34,663 nt of DNA from Gemmataceae bacterium (GTDB lineage: Bacteria; Planctomycetota; Planctomycetia; Gemmatales; Gemmataceae): NCBI GenBank assembly GCA_019748295.1, contig JAIEPT010000081.1, positions 1 through 34,663 of the forward strand, written 5' to 3'. A program made the position numbers and the translations under genes. Numbering within the stretch: position 1 is the stretch's first letter; each line of letters starts with the position of its first letter. Below the pieces are notes generated by a model. The model saw nothing but the letters and a program-made list of their open reading frames with translations. It did not search any database and had not been told where the DNA came from. Below, piece after piece: positions 6,761 through 16,300 of the stretch.

Positions 6761-8824
6761 TCAATTCTGGCCGAGCCACAGCAGCGTTCTGATAGTGGCC
6801 GCTTTTTCGCAAGGACGATTTGCCAACCCTTCTCTCCATGCCGAGGTTTCGAAATCCTTCCACATGTCTTCCAACGCGACGGATTCGTCGCGAAATCTCG
6901 CCAAACTCACGACTGCGGAGGTTCCCATGTCTTGAGATAAAGCCAGATCGCCAAGCTTCTCCGCTTCTTCTTTCGTTGGAAACGCCTGAAGCCTGACGCA
7001 TTCCTCGATTGCGACTGGAAGCGGAATAGATGCGTTTCCGAGCTGAGCTCCAAGCCGCCTCCAATCCGTTGCAAACTCGACAATCCCTTCTTGGAGCATC
7101 GCAATCGCGTCAAGCTGTTCTTGGGAAACCGAACTGGCACTAAGCATAGGCGTCGCTTTTTCGCCGGATTTTCGGAAGCGTACGGTGCTGCCTGTCGAGT
7201 TCGCGCTTACGATTTCCAAAATCCTGCAAAGTCGCCTGAGTTTATCCGCGGCTAGGTGCGACTTGCCTTCATGAACCCAATATCCTTTCGCGCTCATGCC
7301 GGGAGGCGATTGGAAAGCGATTCTCTCGAACGTGCCAATGTAGTAGCCGTGCAATTGACGCCCTGGCGAAATTTCGTTCGCCAGCATTTGAACGGCTTTC
7401 TGAATTGTTCCGTTCCATCCTGTATCAACCAGGGCAGCTCGTTCGCAGTCCCACACTCCCTCGTCCTTGACGTATTCGATAAGTGCTTGCTTTTCCTCCT
7501 CAGCCGCTTCCGTTAGCGCCTGTTGCACCCGGACCGACCCGAAAACCGCAAGAATTCGCGTGTCGCGAGCAATATCGACCAGCTCATCCGGCGATCGAAA
7601 GCCGGCATTCCGGAAGACATCAGTAAAGCTCGATGATGAGAGGCCGAGGCGATCCAGAAACTCGCGCGCAGGTCGAGGTTCGTAGGTCACCAGCAAGTTC
7701 GCCATTGCGAACGGCCGATCCGTCGTCCATGTCGGTAACACCATCGCGCGCCGCGACGAATGCAGCAATCGAGTCGATGGGTTCTCATCGTCGAAGAGGC
7801 AACGGTAGACCCGATGGAGCAGTTCGCCGTCGCGCAACAGGAAGTAGGCGCGTTGAATGCCGTCTTCGCGAAACCGATCATGCAACCACTGGCAGAAACT
7901 AGAAAAGAAGGGCCCAAAAACGCAGTATCCCAAGTCGCGCCAGAAGTCGCTTTTTTCGGTGCATCGGGTGCGATATGCCCGCATGGCGCGGACCGACGAC
8001 TCGATCCATGCCGAATCGCCATCCTGGAGCGGGGGGGTTGGATGCGGCGACACGAAGTTGCCGTGAAGCAGCGCGGGCATTCCTAACTTCAGCGGCGTCT
8101 GATGGTCAGATATGGGGTGATCGCCGACATGAAGGACTTTCGACGGCGCAACTCGTCGGCTTCGGCAGACTACGCCAAACAGTTGACCTCCTTGCTTGTT
8201 CACGCGATGCTCGGAGGACGGATAGATGCTTCCCGGAGGCATGGCAATTCCCGCAGCTTCCAGCAGACGATGCAGGAAGGCTCCACGGTGATAAGTATCC
8301 GAGACGGCGATCACTTCCTTTTGGGCCATTCGTGATCGACGAACAAGTTCGGCAATCTGAGGATTCGGCCTGCAAAGAGCAATTTCGACCGTCTCCTCGG
8401 CATGAACCAGAGAACTGATTGCCTCTGTCGAGAGACCGGCCATGCGACAAAACTCAGCATAGATCTCAGGAAGATCGACTTCCCCTGAACCCCGAAGCGA
8501 AAAGGCACGTTGCCGTGCCGCGTTCTCCGCTTCGACGCGCAGGCGAGCGACCGATTTTCCGAATCGATGGTCACGAAAGATCACATGACGCTGAAGGTGC
8601 AGGAAGACCTCGGCGGGATGCGCGACGCGCCGCACGACGAGGGTATCGAAGATGTCGAACGACACTAGCTCGCAGGCCACAATCGAGCGTTGGAAGGAGT
8701 CCATAAGCGCGTCGCCGCGCAGCCTTGGCGGGCCAGCGGGGATCAGCCTTTTCGCGAACGCTGTCAATTCGCGGAAATCGTTGCTATTCAAAGCGGCTCC
8801 CCCGTTCCTCTTGACTGATCCCAC
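6761..8824 (-). CDS. HAD-superfamily predicted hydrolase (COG5610-type), surface-glycan associated
   Basis: A 687-residue protein from a GTG at 8824. A TTG at 8791 with GGGGGAG six bases upstream is an equally good start and would give 676 residues. Residues about 53-265 hold a haloacid-dehalogenase fold: motif I SFDIFDTLV (Asp57, Asp60), motif II region VIAVSDTYH, and motif III/IV region KVLHVGDHPISDHQTP. The rest (RAYFLLRDGELLHRVY, ALVDTGWNGTIQKAVQ) matches the long C-terminal part of COG5610 predicted hydrolases. These are usually found in polysaccharide or O-antigen clusters, and the substrate is unknown. It is co-directional with the methyltransferase upstream (47 bp gap). The cluster context supports a role in cell-surface glycan synthesis. 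Confidence 0.85.
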   Translation of the reverse strand: MGSVKRNGGAALNSNDFRELTAFAKRLIPAGPPRLRGDALMDSFQRSIVACELVSFDIFDTLVVRRVAHPAEVFLHLQRHVIFRDHRFGKSVARLRVEAENAARQRAFSLRGSGEVDLPEIYAEFCRMAGLSTEAISSLVHAEETVEIALCRPNPQIAELVRRSRMAQKEVIAVSDTYHRGAFLHRLLEAAGIAMPPGSIYPSSEHRVNKQGGQLFGVVCRSRRVAPSKVLHVGDHPISDHQTPLKLGMPALLHGNFVSPHPTPPLQDGDSAWIESSVRAMRAYRTRCTEKSDFWRDLGYCVFGPFFSSFCQWLHDRFREDGIQRAYFLLRDGELLHRVYRCLFDDENPSTRLLHSSRRAMVLPTWTTDRPFAMANLLVTYEPRPAREFLDRLGLSSSSFTDVFRNAGFRSPDELVDIARDTRILAVFGSVRVQQALTEAAEEEKQALIEYVKDEGVWDCERAALVDTGWNGTIQKAVQMLANEISPGRQLHGYYIGTFERIAFQSPPGMSAKGYWVHEGKSHLAADKLRRLCRILEIVSANSTGSTVRFRKSGEKATPMLSASSVSQEQLDAIAMLQEGIVEFATDWRRLGAQLGNASIPLPVAIEECVRLQAFPTKEEAEKLGDLALSQDMGTSAVVSLARFRDESVALEDMWKDFETSAWREGLANRPCEKAATIRTLLWLGQN

Positions 8825-8871
8825 GACAGCGGCTTGGCGCGAACATTTCTAACGCCGCCGACTTGGTACGC

Positions 8872-9459
8872 TCACCGTTTCCGCACCCAGACCTGATACC
8901 CTTTATGCACGACGTCATAGGTTCCATGATGGACGGTTAAAAATGCGTCGACCGCGAGCTTCGGACACTGCCGCGGGTCTGAGAATTCCGACCACTCATA
9001 GTCGTCGAACGCGAGCAGGCCGCCGGCTTTGAGGAGCGGCCACGAAAGGACAGCATCACTGAGAACATCGGGAGCTTGGTGCGAGCCGTCGATGTGGATG
9101 AAATCGAAGTACGATGTCGGAAGCTGTCGGAGTCCGTCGAAGGAACGTCCATGGTAGCCAACCAGCTTCGCGCGATACTCTGCTAAGTTCTTGGCGAACC
9201 GAGGCTCTAAACCGTTCAGTTGCATGCCGGAATGCTCTGGGCTTCCTTCAAATGTGTCGACGTAGAACAATCGAGAGTCGGGATGACTGAGAACATTCTC
9301 CATTAGCCACCGAGTGCTCCTGCCTTCGAAAACGCCGATTTCCAAGGCAAGCATGGGGCGACCTGCGAACTCGGCAAGGATCATCTGCCACAGCGGAATA
9401 TGGCGACTAAACCAGTCAATATCGAATCGCGGTGCGAACTTGGCGACGGCTGAAGTCAT
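8872..9459 (-). CDS. Class I SAM-dependent methyltransferase (Methyltransf_24-like)
   Basis: I place the start at the ATG at 9459, giving 195 residues. The frame extends to 9657, but that part overlaps the opposite glycosyltransferase and lacks motifs; an ATG at 9504 is an alternative. Motif I is LALEIGVFEGRSTRWL (residues 37-52). The acidic post-I region is RLFYVDTFEGS. The motif IV region is DFIHIDGSH, followed by LSWPLLKAGGLLAFDDYEW, the pattern of Methyltransf_24 proteins found with glycosyltransferases. It probably methylates a sugar or small surface precursor; the substrate is not visible. It is transcribed with the downstream HAD-like gene and divergently from the GT2 gene only 25 bp away. 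Confidence 0.85.
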   Translation of the reverse strand: MTSAVAKFAPRFDIDWFSRHIPLWQMILAEFAGRPMLALEIGVFEGRSTRWLMENVLSHPDSRLFYVDTFEGSPEHSGMQLNGLEPRFAKNLAEYRAKLVGYHGRSFDGLRQLPTSYFDFIHIDGSHQAPDVLSDAVLSWPLLKAGGLLAFDDYEWSEFSDPRQCPKLAVDAFLTVHHGTYDVVHKGYQVWVRKR

Positions 9460-9484
9460 GACATCAATTCCCAGGAGCGAATCC

Positions 9485-10273
9485 TTGAACGGACCGAACA
9501 TTGCTTCCCTGACATGGAGCCCAGGTTTCGACTCTCCGCAAAGTCCATTTGATGTAGCGGTCGTCATTCCCACGGTGATAAGGCCGTCGCTCGGGCGGGC
9601 GGTTCGATCGATTTTTGGCCAAAAGATCGCCGGACGAATCCAAATCTTGCTTGGCATCGACCAGCCGCTCGGCGACGTTTCGACGATTCACCAGCTATGC
9701 TCGGAATGCCCGAGTCATTGCGCACTCACGATCCTTCCTCTGGGCTACTCCACATCGGTTCGGCACGGCGGCCTTTATTCGGCTCAGGACGGAGGCGCGT
9801 TGCGGACAGTGCTATCCTTCGCCGCAAACGCTCGCTATGTCGCCTACCTGGACGACGACAACTGGTGGCATCCAGAGCACCTAGTTAGCCTCGTGGAGGC
9901 TATTCAGGGAAAGCAGTGGGCCTTTTCGTTCCGCTGGTACGTCGACGAAGTCACGCTTGCTCCATTGGCGATCGACATCTGGGAGTCAGTTGGTCCGAAC
10001 GAAGGCGTCTTCGCACAGAAATTCGGCGGTTTCGTCGATCCGAGCAGCCTTCTCATCGACAAACTCGCTTGCGAAGACGCGCTGCCGAAGTGGTGCCACC
10101 CGCTTCCGATCGATTCCAAAGGAATGTCCGCAGATCGCGTCTTTTTCGAGGCTGTTCGCAACCGTGCTTTCGGAGCTTCGAAGAAAGCCACTACCTATTA
10201 CGTCATGCATCGCTCGGACGTCAATCATGCATTTCGCCTTCAAGCCATGGGCCTTTCGGCTTTGAACCGATAA
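9485..10273 (+). CDS. GT2-family glycosyltransferase
   Basis: A 262-residue protein. I chose the TTG at 9485 because AGGAG (9473-9477) is 7 bases upstream; an ATG at 9458 is in frame but has no ribosome site and overlaps the divergent methyltransferase start. The GT-A fold is indicated by VAVVIPTVIRPSLGRAVRSI near the N-terminus and AYLDDDNWWHPEHL, the DxD-type nucleotide-sugar/metal site at residues 123-125. A downstream acceptor region contains DRVFFEAV. There are no membrane segments. It is shorter than many GT2 enzymes but looks complete. Its 3' end overlaps the convergent TPR-glycosyltransferase gene by 34 bases. It probably transfers a sugar in the local surface-glycan pathway; donor and acceptor are unknown. 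Confidence 0.85.
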   Translation: MNGPNIASLTWSPGFDSPQSPFDVAVVIPTVIRPSLGRAVRSIFGQKIAGRIQILLGIDQPLGDVSTIHQLCSECPSHCALTILPLGYSTSVRHGGLYSAQDGGALRTVLSFAANARYVAYLDDDNWWHPEHLVSLVEAIQGKQWAFSFRWYVDEVTLAPLAIDIWESVGPNEGVFAQKFGGFVDPSSLLIDKLACEDALPKWCHPLPIDSKGMSADRVFFEAVRNRAFGASKKATTYYVMHRSDVNHAFRLQAMGLSALNR

Positions 10274-12915
10274 CCGCTACCCTGTGCGAAACTTTCCGCC
10301 AGACGTTCACGCAGCACTCTCGCTGCCGCATTCTCCTTTTCCCTGCGTTTCTCGTCGCTTCCATTCGAACTGCGAGCAGTTGCGAGCTCATCGGCCGCGG
10401 CGATCACGGCTCTTGCTGCATCGACGCCCAGGCAGTGGGTCAGTTTCTGCCTCATTGCAGTGAGGCGGCCGATTCGGCCGGGGGCCTCAGGCAAAATGCT
10501 CAACGTCGCCAGCGCCCACGCCGCTTCTTCCGGATCGAGTTCGATCAGGAGCGGTTTTCGGGGTGAAGCCGAAGCAAGCGCAGCAAGATCTTTCTCCAGT
10601 CGAGCGACAACTTCCTCCCAATCTCCCGAACGCTTCTGCCGATACAGGCGAGCCGTGGGATACCATACGCTGTCGTCCCGATTGCGAAGCCAGCGCCAGT
10701 CCGAACTGAAGGGAATAAGAATCCAGACCGGCTTGCCGAGGGCTCCTGCCAGATGGGCGATCGCGGTGTCGACGGCGATCACCAAATCGAGCGATGCTAC
10801 CGCGGCGGCCACGTCCCGGAAGTCGGCCGAAAAGTCCTCCGACCAATCGTCGATCTTTGCGCCGTTCCAATCCTTCAGTTGCTCCGCACCATGTCCTTTT
10901 TGAAGGCTTACGACGCTGACGCCCGGCGTACCCGCCACGCGTCCCAGCAGCGGCAGCCCGATCGATCGCCAACGATCGCCGGCGTATTGCGGATTGCCTT
11001 GCCAAACGATGCCGACCTTGAGGCCCTCCAGCTTGTCGGCTCGCTGCCTCCATCGAGGCTGCACCGCAGGATCAGCAAACACGTAGGGGGTTGCTGAGGG
11101 CACATCTTCAAGCTTATGTCCCAGGATGCGAGGGAGACTCAGCAGGGGAGCTTGCACGTCGAACTTCCCTGCGGCGGCATGGGACGATTCGACGATTTCG
11201 TCGATCCCAGGACAGGACGCCAGCAAACCTTTCAGAATCGGCGGGCCGTCGAACAGCACTTTGCCGACGCGAGCCTTAACTAGGGGGGCATACCGGATGA
11301 ATTGTAGCGTGTCTCCCAGGCCTTGTTCCGCGTAGAGCAGGATCGTGCCTTGGGGCAGTTCGCTGCCGTCCCACGCTGCCTGATGAAACGGGCGAGGCAT
11401 GGATTTCTTGAGTTTCCAGCGCCACTCGTACTCGGGCCAACCTCGCTCGTAATCGCCTAACGAAAGCCATGTCAATGCGCGATTGAGATGATAATCGCCA
11501 TGATTCGGGTCGATCTCAATGGCTCGTTCGAATTTACCGATGGCGTCTTCAAGAAGACCCAGATGGAGGCAGGCCACCCCCCAACATGAGTAGGCCTCGG
11601 CATGATCTGGCTTGCGGGCGATCGTTTCCTGAAACCCCGCAACCGCCAACTCGAACTTGCCTTCCTCCATGTCGAGGATGCCGAGATTCAACCGAGCGCC
11701 GATATGTTTCCCGTCGATCTTGACAGCGTGCTCGTATGCCGATCTGGCATCGGAGTAAGCCTTCTTCGTTCGATACGCGTTCCCAATATTGAAATGAAGT
11801 TCCGGATCTCGAGGCGACCGCTCAAGCGCCTCGCGGTAGTGGCGGATCGCCTCGTCGGTCTCTCCTTTTTGCAGCATCGCCCCGGCCAAGTTCGTCAGCG
11901 GGTGCGGAAGGTCTGGTCGAATCCGCAGGGCCTCGCGAAACTGAACGATGGCGTCGTCGTAGCGATTTTGCCGCAGCAGCGTGTTGCCGAGGTTATTGAT
12001 CGCTTCCGCGAAATCCGCCTTGAATCGAAGTGCTTGTCGAAACGCCGCAACGGCCTCGTCCAGCTTATCTTGCCGAATCAGCGCAATGCCGAGGTGGTTG
12101 TAAAGTTCGGGCTGGTCCGGGTAGAACAGCAAGGCCTCATGGCAGGCCGCTGCTGCTTCGGGGATTTTTCCGACCTGCATCAGCACTGCGATTAGGTGCA
12201 GCCGTGCTTCGGAATGATCGGACTTCGCCCGTATCGCATCCCGGAACGACGCAACCGCCTCGTCGAATTTTCCGAGCGAACGTAGCGCAATCCCGCGCTG
12301 GCAATGCGCCTCGGCATAGGCAGGGCGTTTTTCGATGGCCTTCGCAAACGAGTTCGCGGCTTCGTCCGGCTTCCCCAACCGCAGCAAGGCGATTCCTCGA
12401 TTGTGCCAAGCGTCGGGATAGTGAGGATGGAACTGCAAAGCCTTGTCGAACTGCGCAATCGCGTCCGCCAGTTTGCCTTGCTCGATAAGAACGTTCCCGG
12501 AGTTGTTGTAGGCCTCAGGAAAATCAGGCTTGCAACGTATTGCTTGGGCGAAACTGGCGGCAGCCTGCTCCCGCCGACCAAGGCGTACTTGGGCAATGCC
12601 GAGGTTATTGAACGCTTCCCCGCACTCCGGCTTCAGACGAACTACCGCTTCGAACTCGGGCAACGCCTCTTCCAGTTTGCCGACAGCCTGCAGCTGCGAG
12701 GCGAAGTCGTGCCGAAAGAGGGGCTGATGAGGATCGAGCGCCGCGGCCTTGCGAAATCCTTCCAGGGCGCGATCCGGTTTCGCCATGCGAATGCCAAGTT
12801 GTCCCCACTGGTGCCATGCTCCCGAATGGGAGGGGTTTTCGTTCAGAAACCGCTCGATTTGGACTTCCGCTTCGGCAGGCGACAGAACCTTCTGCGGGCT
12901 CGATGGCGAGGGCAT
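10240..12915 (-). CDS. TPR-repeat protein with C-terminal glycosyltransferase-like domain
   Basis: An 891-residue protein from the ATG at 12915, which has GGAG 7 bases upstream; an in-frame TTG at 12960 is weaker. Residues about 10-500 hold roughly 13 tetratricopeptide repeats with the regular pattern NLG-A---G---EA---F--A----P (for example NNLGIAQVRLGRREQAAASF and NRGIALLRLGKPDEAANSF). The last repeat passes into RGWPEYEWRW, a hallmark of TPR proteins fused to a GT9/GT41-like domain. Then come LYAEQGLGDTLQFIRYAPLV, VGIVWQGNPQY and LVIAVDTAIAHLAGALGKPVWIL, the nucleotide-sugar side of the fold. Such fusions occur in glycosylation clusters and may modify proteins bound by the TPRs. It is divergent from the giant surface protein gene, which makes that protein a candidate target (inference). 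Confidence 0.9.
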   Translation of the reverse strand: MPSPSSPQKVLSPAEAEVQIERFLNENPSHSGAWHQWGQLGIRMAKPDRALEGFRKAAALDPHQPLFRHDFASQLQAVGKLEEALPEFEAVVRLKPECGEAFNNLGIAQVRLGRREQAAASFAQAIRCKPDFPEAYNNSGNVLIEQGKLADAIAQFDKALQFHPHYPDAWHNRGIALLRLGKPDEAANSFAKAIEKRPAYAEAHCQRGIALRSLGKFDEAVASFRDAIRAKSDHSEARLHLIAVLMQVGKIPEAAAACHEALLFYPDQPELYNHLGIALIRQDKLDEAVAAFRQALRFKADFAEAINNLGNTLLRQNRYDDAIVQFREALRIRPDLPHPLTNLAGAMLQKGETDEAIRHYREALERSPRDPELHFNIGNAYRTKKAYSDARSAYEHAVKIDGKHIGARLNLGILDMEEGKFELAVAGFQETIARKPDHAEAYSCWGVACLHLGLLEDAIGKFERAIEIDPNHGDYHLNRALTWLSLGDYERGWPEYEWRWKLKKSMPRPFHQAAWDGSELPQGTILLYAEQGLGDTLQFIRYAPLVKARVGKVLFDGPPILKGLLASCPGIDEIVESSHAAAGKFDVQAPLLSLPRILGHKLEDVPSATPYVFADPAVQPRWRQRADKLEGLKVGIVWQGNPQYAGDRWRSIGLPLLGRVAGTPGVSVVSLQKGHGAEQLKDWNGAKIDDWSEDFSADFRDVAAAVASLDLVIAVDTAIAHLAGALGKPVWILIPFSSDWRWLRNRDDSVWYPTARLYRQKRSGDWEEVVARLEKDLAALASASPRKPLLIELDPEEAAWALATLSILPEAPGRIGRLTAMRQKLTHCLGVDAARAVIAAADELATARSSNGSDEKRREKENAAARVLRERLAESFAQGSGYRFKAERPMA

Positions 12916-12975
12916 CCCATTTCTCCGGTGCGTTTCGGGCGGCGCGATTTTCTCACTCAAATCCTAAGAATTTGG

Positions 12976-13004
12976 TTGACCGCGGGTACTGGTCCGGCTC
13001 TACT
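12976..13004 (+). promoter_or_regulatory. Possible sigma70-type promoter for the giant surface protein
   Basis: TTGACC (12976-12981) and TCTACT (12999-13004) are separated by 17 bases and point towards the giant gene about 310 bp downstream. The match at -10 is only 4 of 6, so this is a weak call. The remainder of the 397-bp divergent gap 12916-13312 shows no gene, strong hairpin or clear repeat. Confidence 0.25.
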
Positions 13005-13312
13005 CACTTCCGTTTTAAGCATTCGGCTTACCGGCTATCGCAATGTCGTTCGACGTTTTCTCGGCAGCACGTCTCGGAAGGGCGTAACCATGGTGGTCCC
13101 GGACATGAAAAAAGTCCAGCATGGATGCGTGAAAACTCCCTTGCGTCAGCGATGGATTCCGCAAAAGGCGCCGCCACCGACCTTGCGAAACTGAATCGCC
13201 GAGTTACAAGGGAGTGAGCGAACGTAGCGGATCGCGTTCGTCACCTTGGCGACTGAGCCCTTCGTCATTTCGTCTTAATTGCCTCCCCACTCGAAATCAA
13301 ACGAGCATCCAC

Positions 13313-16300
13313 ATGTTCGAGTCGTTATTCGGTCGGAACAAGGACGCGGTTCGTAATGGTAGTCGTCCGAAAGGCTCGATGAAGCCCGCGTTCGAGGCGC
13401 TGGAGCGTCGCGAATTGATGAACGTAGCACCGGTGATTACGCCACCGTCGTCGCCCTACAGCTACGAGGGGGCGTCCGGCCCGCTTCTTCAAATCGTGGC
13501 GACGGATGGCGACAGCGACCCCTTGACGTACGCAGCCGTTGGTTTGCCGCCGGGCCTCACGATTGACAGTTCCGGCATGATCGGCGGAAAGATTCACTAC
13601 ACGGCTGCTTCTCTTGGTGGATCGACGACTTATGCGCCGGTGGTCACCGTGTTCGATGGCGTGACCCACACGAGTGCGAATTTCAACTGGGTCGTGTCAG
13701 ACGTTCCGCTGTTCGGATGGGGGAGCTACTGGTACGGCAACGAAGGCCAATCCGTATCGCTGGAGTTGGCGCCGACGGCGGCCGTCAGCGGGGCCAACTA
13801 CACGGCTTCCAACCTTCCTTCGTGGCTGACGTTGAATCCGGCAACGGGGCTGTTGTCCGGTTGGATGCAGCATGTGCCGAACAACCCCAGCGACGGCGGC
13901 ATGTATTCGACGCCGACCACAACGCTGTCCATCTCGGTGACCGCGGCCGTCAGCGGTGCCGGCAGCGACACTCTCGTAGTCCCCATGGCCGTCACCGACT
14001 TCAATCGCCTCCCCTACGGCAGCTGGAGGGTTTACAACGAGGGGGCTCCGATCTCTTGGAGTTTGGCCGCCAACAACTCTCTTGGAAACACGCTGGCGTA
14101 CTCCGCGACGGGCCTACCGAGCGGAGTGACGATCGACGCAGCAACAGGTCTCGTCGGGGGAAGCGCGGACTACACCGCGGCGTCTGCGGGCACGACGGTG
14201 CAGTACACCGCAACGGTGACCGTGAGCGACCAATGGGGGGCGATCGACAAACAAACTATCTGGCTCTCAGTCAGCGATGCGCCTTTGGTGCAGAACCAGT
14301 ATCTCGGCGTCTCGGAAGGATCATCCATCTCGATTTACGCCGGTCCGAGCACGGCTCCATCAGGGATCGTCTACAGCACGAGCGGTCTGCCGGCCGGACT
14401 GGCGCTCAACACGGCAACGGGATTGATCACGGGACGTCCGCAGCATCAAATCAACAACCCGTCTCCGGGAGGCTGGACGGCTTCGACCGCGACGGTGACG
14501 GCAAATTACGGCGCCATTACGGACGTGGGGACGATTGTTTGGACGGTCTCGGACGTGAACCGGCTGCCGACGCAAGCCTCTGCGTATTCCTACGCCGAGG
14601 GCCAGGCGGTCTCCATTCCGTTTGCCGCAACGGATTTGACCGGCAGCAGCTTGACGTATACGGCCACGGGATTGCCGTCGGGTTTGTCGATCGACAGCGC
14701 AACGGGTCTGATCTCCGGGACGGTGAATTTCAATGCCGTCACCTACGGGACAGGCTATCCGTCTGCGACGGTAACGCTGACGGACAACCGTGGCGCTACG
14801 GACTTCCGGTCTGTCAATTGGTCGATCTCCGACGTTCCGCTGTTCGGATGGGGGAGCTACTGGTACGGCAACGAAGGCCAATCCGTATCGCTGGAGTTGG
14901 CGCCGACGGCGGCCGTCAGCGGGGCCAACTACACGGCTTCCAACCTTCCTTCGTGGCTGACGTTGAATCCGGCAACGGGGCTGTTGTCCGGTTGGATGCA
15001 GCATGTGCCGAACAACCCCAGCGACGGCGGCATGTATTCGACGCCGACCACAACGCTGTCCATCTCGGTGACCGCGGCCGTCAGCGGTGCCGGCAGCGAC
15101 ACTCTCGTAGTCCCCATGGCCGTCACCGACTTCAATCGCCTCCCCTACGGCAGCTGGGGGGCCTATTACGAAGGTGCTCCCGTCTCCTGGAGCATGGCGG
15201 CAAGCAACGCTCTGGGAAACACGCTGGCCTATTCGGCGACGGGCCTTCCGACGGGCGTATCGATCGATGCCGCAACTGGACTCATTTCCGGCCATCCATT
15301 TTTCACGAATGCTGCCGACGGAAGTTCCGCATCGTTCGGAGTCACCGTTCGAGTCCAAGACAATTGGGGAGCAACCGACCTTCAAACTTATTGGTTCATG
15401 ATTTCGGACGCACCGCTCTTTGCGGACGTCCGCACCTTTTTCGGAGCGGAACGCGAGTCGGTTTCGTTTAGCCCCTTCTCGGGAAGCGTCTCCTACGGTT
15501 TGACGTATTCCGCGACCGGGCTTCCCTCAGGCATCAGCCTGGACACCTATTCGGGAGTACTTTTCGGGAACATTGGGCCCGATGCCGCAACCAGCGGCAG
15601 TTCGCCGGCAACAATTCAATCCACGATCAATTCGAGCAACGGAGGTAGGGCGCTCGTCGAGTGGATCATCGAAGACCGCGGCCGCCTGCCTGATCTTGGC
15701 TCGCTCAAAAACTCGGAAGGTCAGTCAGTGAGCGTCTGGGCCGGAGCAACGAGCGGAAGCGGTTCGCTTTCCTATTCCGCCCAAGGTCTGCCCGATGGGG
15801 TCTCAATCAATCCTAGTTCTGGGCTGATCTATGGAACTCCGTCATTCAGCATCACCGACCCGGAAGAACCCCGCTGGTATTATCCGACAATCCACCTGAA
15901 CGATGGAGCAGGAAGCGAAGATACGGTCTTCGCTTGGGAGATCAAAGACGCCAATCGCATCACCTCGATCGCCTCGCGAACCGATGCCGAAGGCTCATCC
16001 GTAAGTTTTCAGGTTCACACCTCTCCTTCGGCCAGCATGACGTTTAGCGCTACTGGCTTACCACCCGGGATTTCCTTAAACCCAAGCACGGGATGGCTGT
16101 CTGGAGCTATTCGCTTCGATGCAGCGGCGCCAGGCAGTATGGAGGATTATTTTCCAACGATTACCGCTGACGACGGACTTGGAGGTATCGATTCTCGCTC
16201 CTTCGCTTGGACAACCTCTTCGACACCCTTGATTTCCGCTGGACCTGCTTACGTTGCGAATGCCGGAAACTACGTCTCCCTGAATGCGCGGAACCCGTCC

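Noticed and set aside
12304-13194. 296-codon plus-strand frame
   Set aside because: Antisense to the TPR repeats; long shadow frames are expected there from the repeated codon pattern.
13717-15471. 584-codon frame in another plus frame
   Set aside because: Arg/Gly/His-rich overlap of the repeat stalk; it is open only because of GC-rich repetition.
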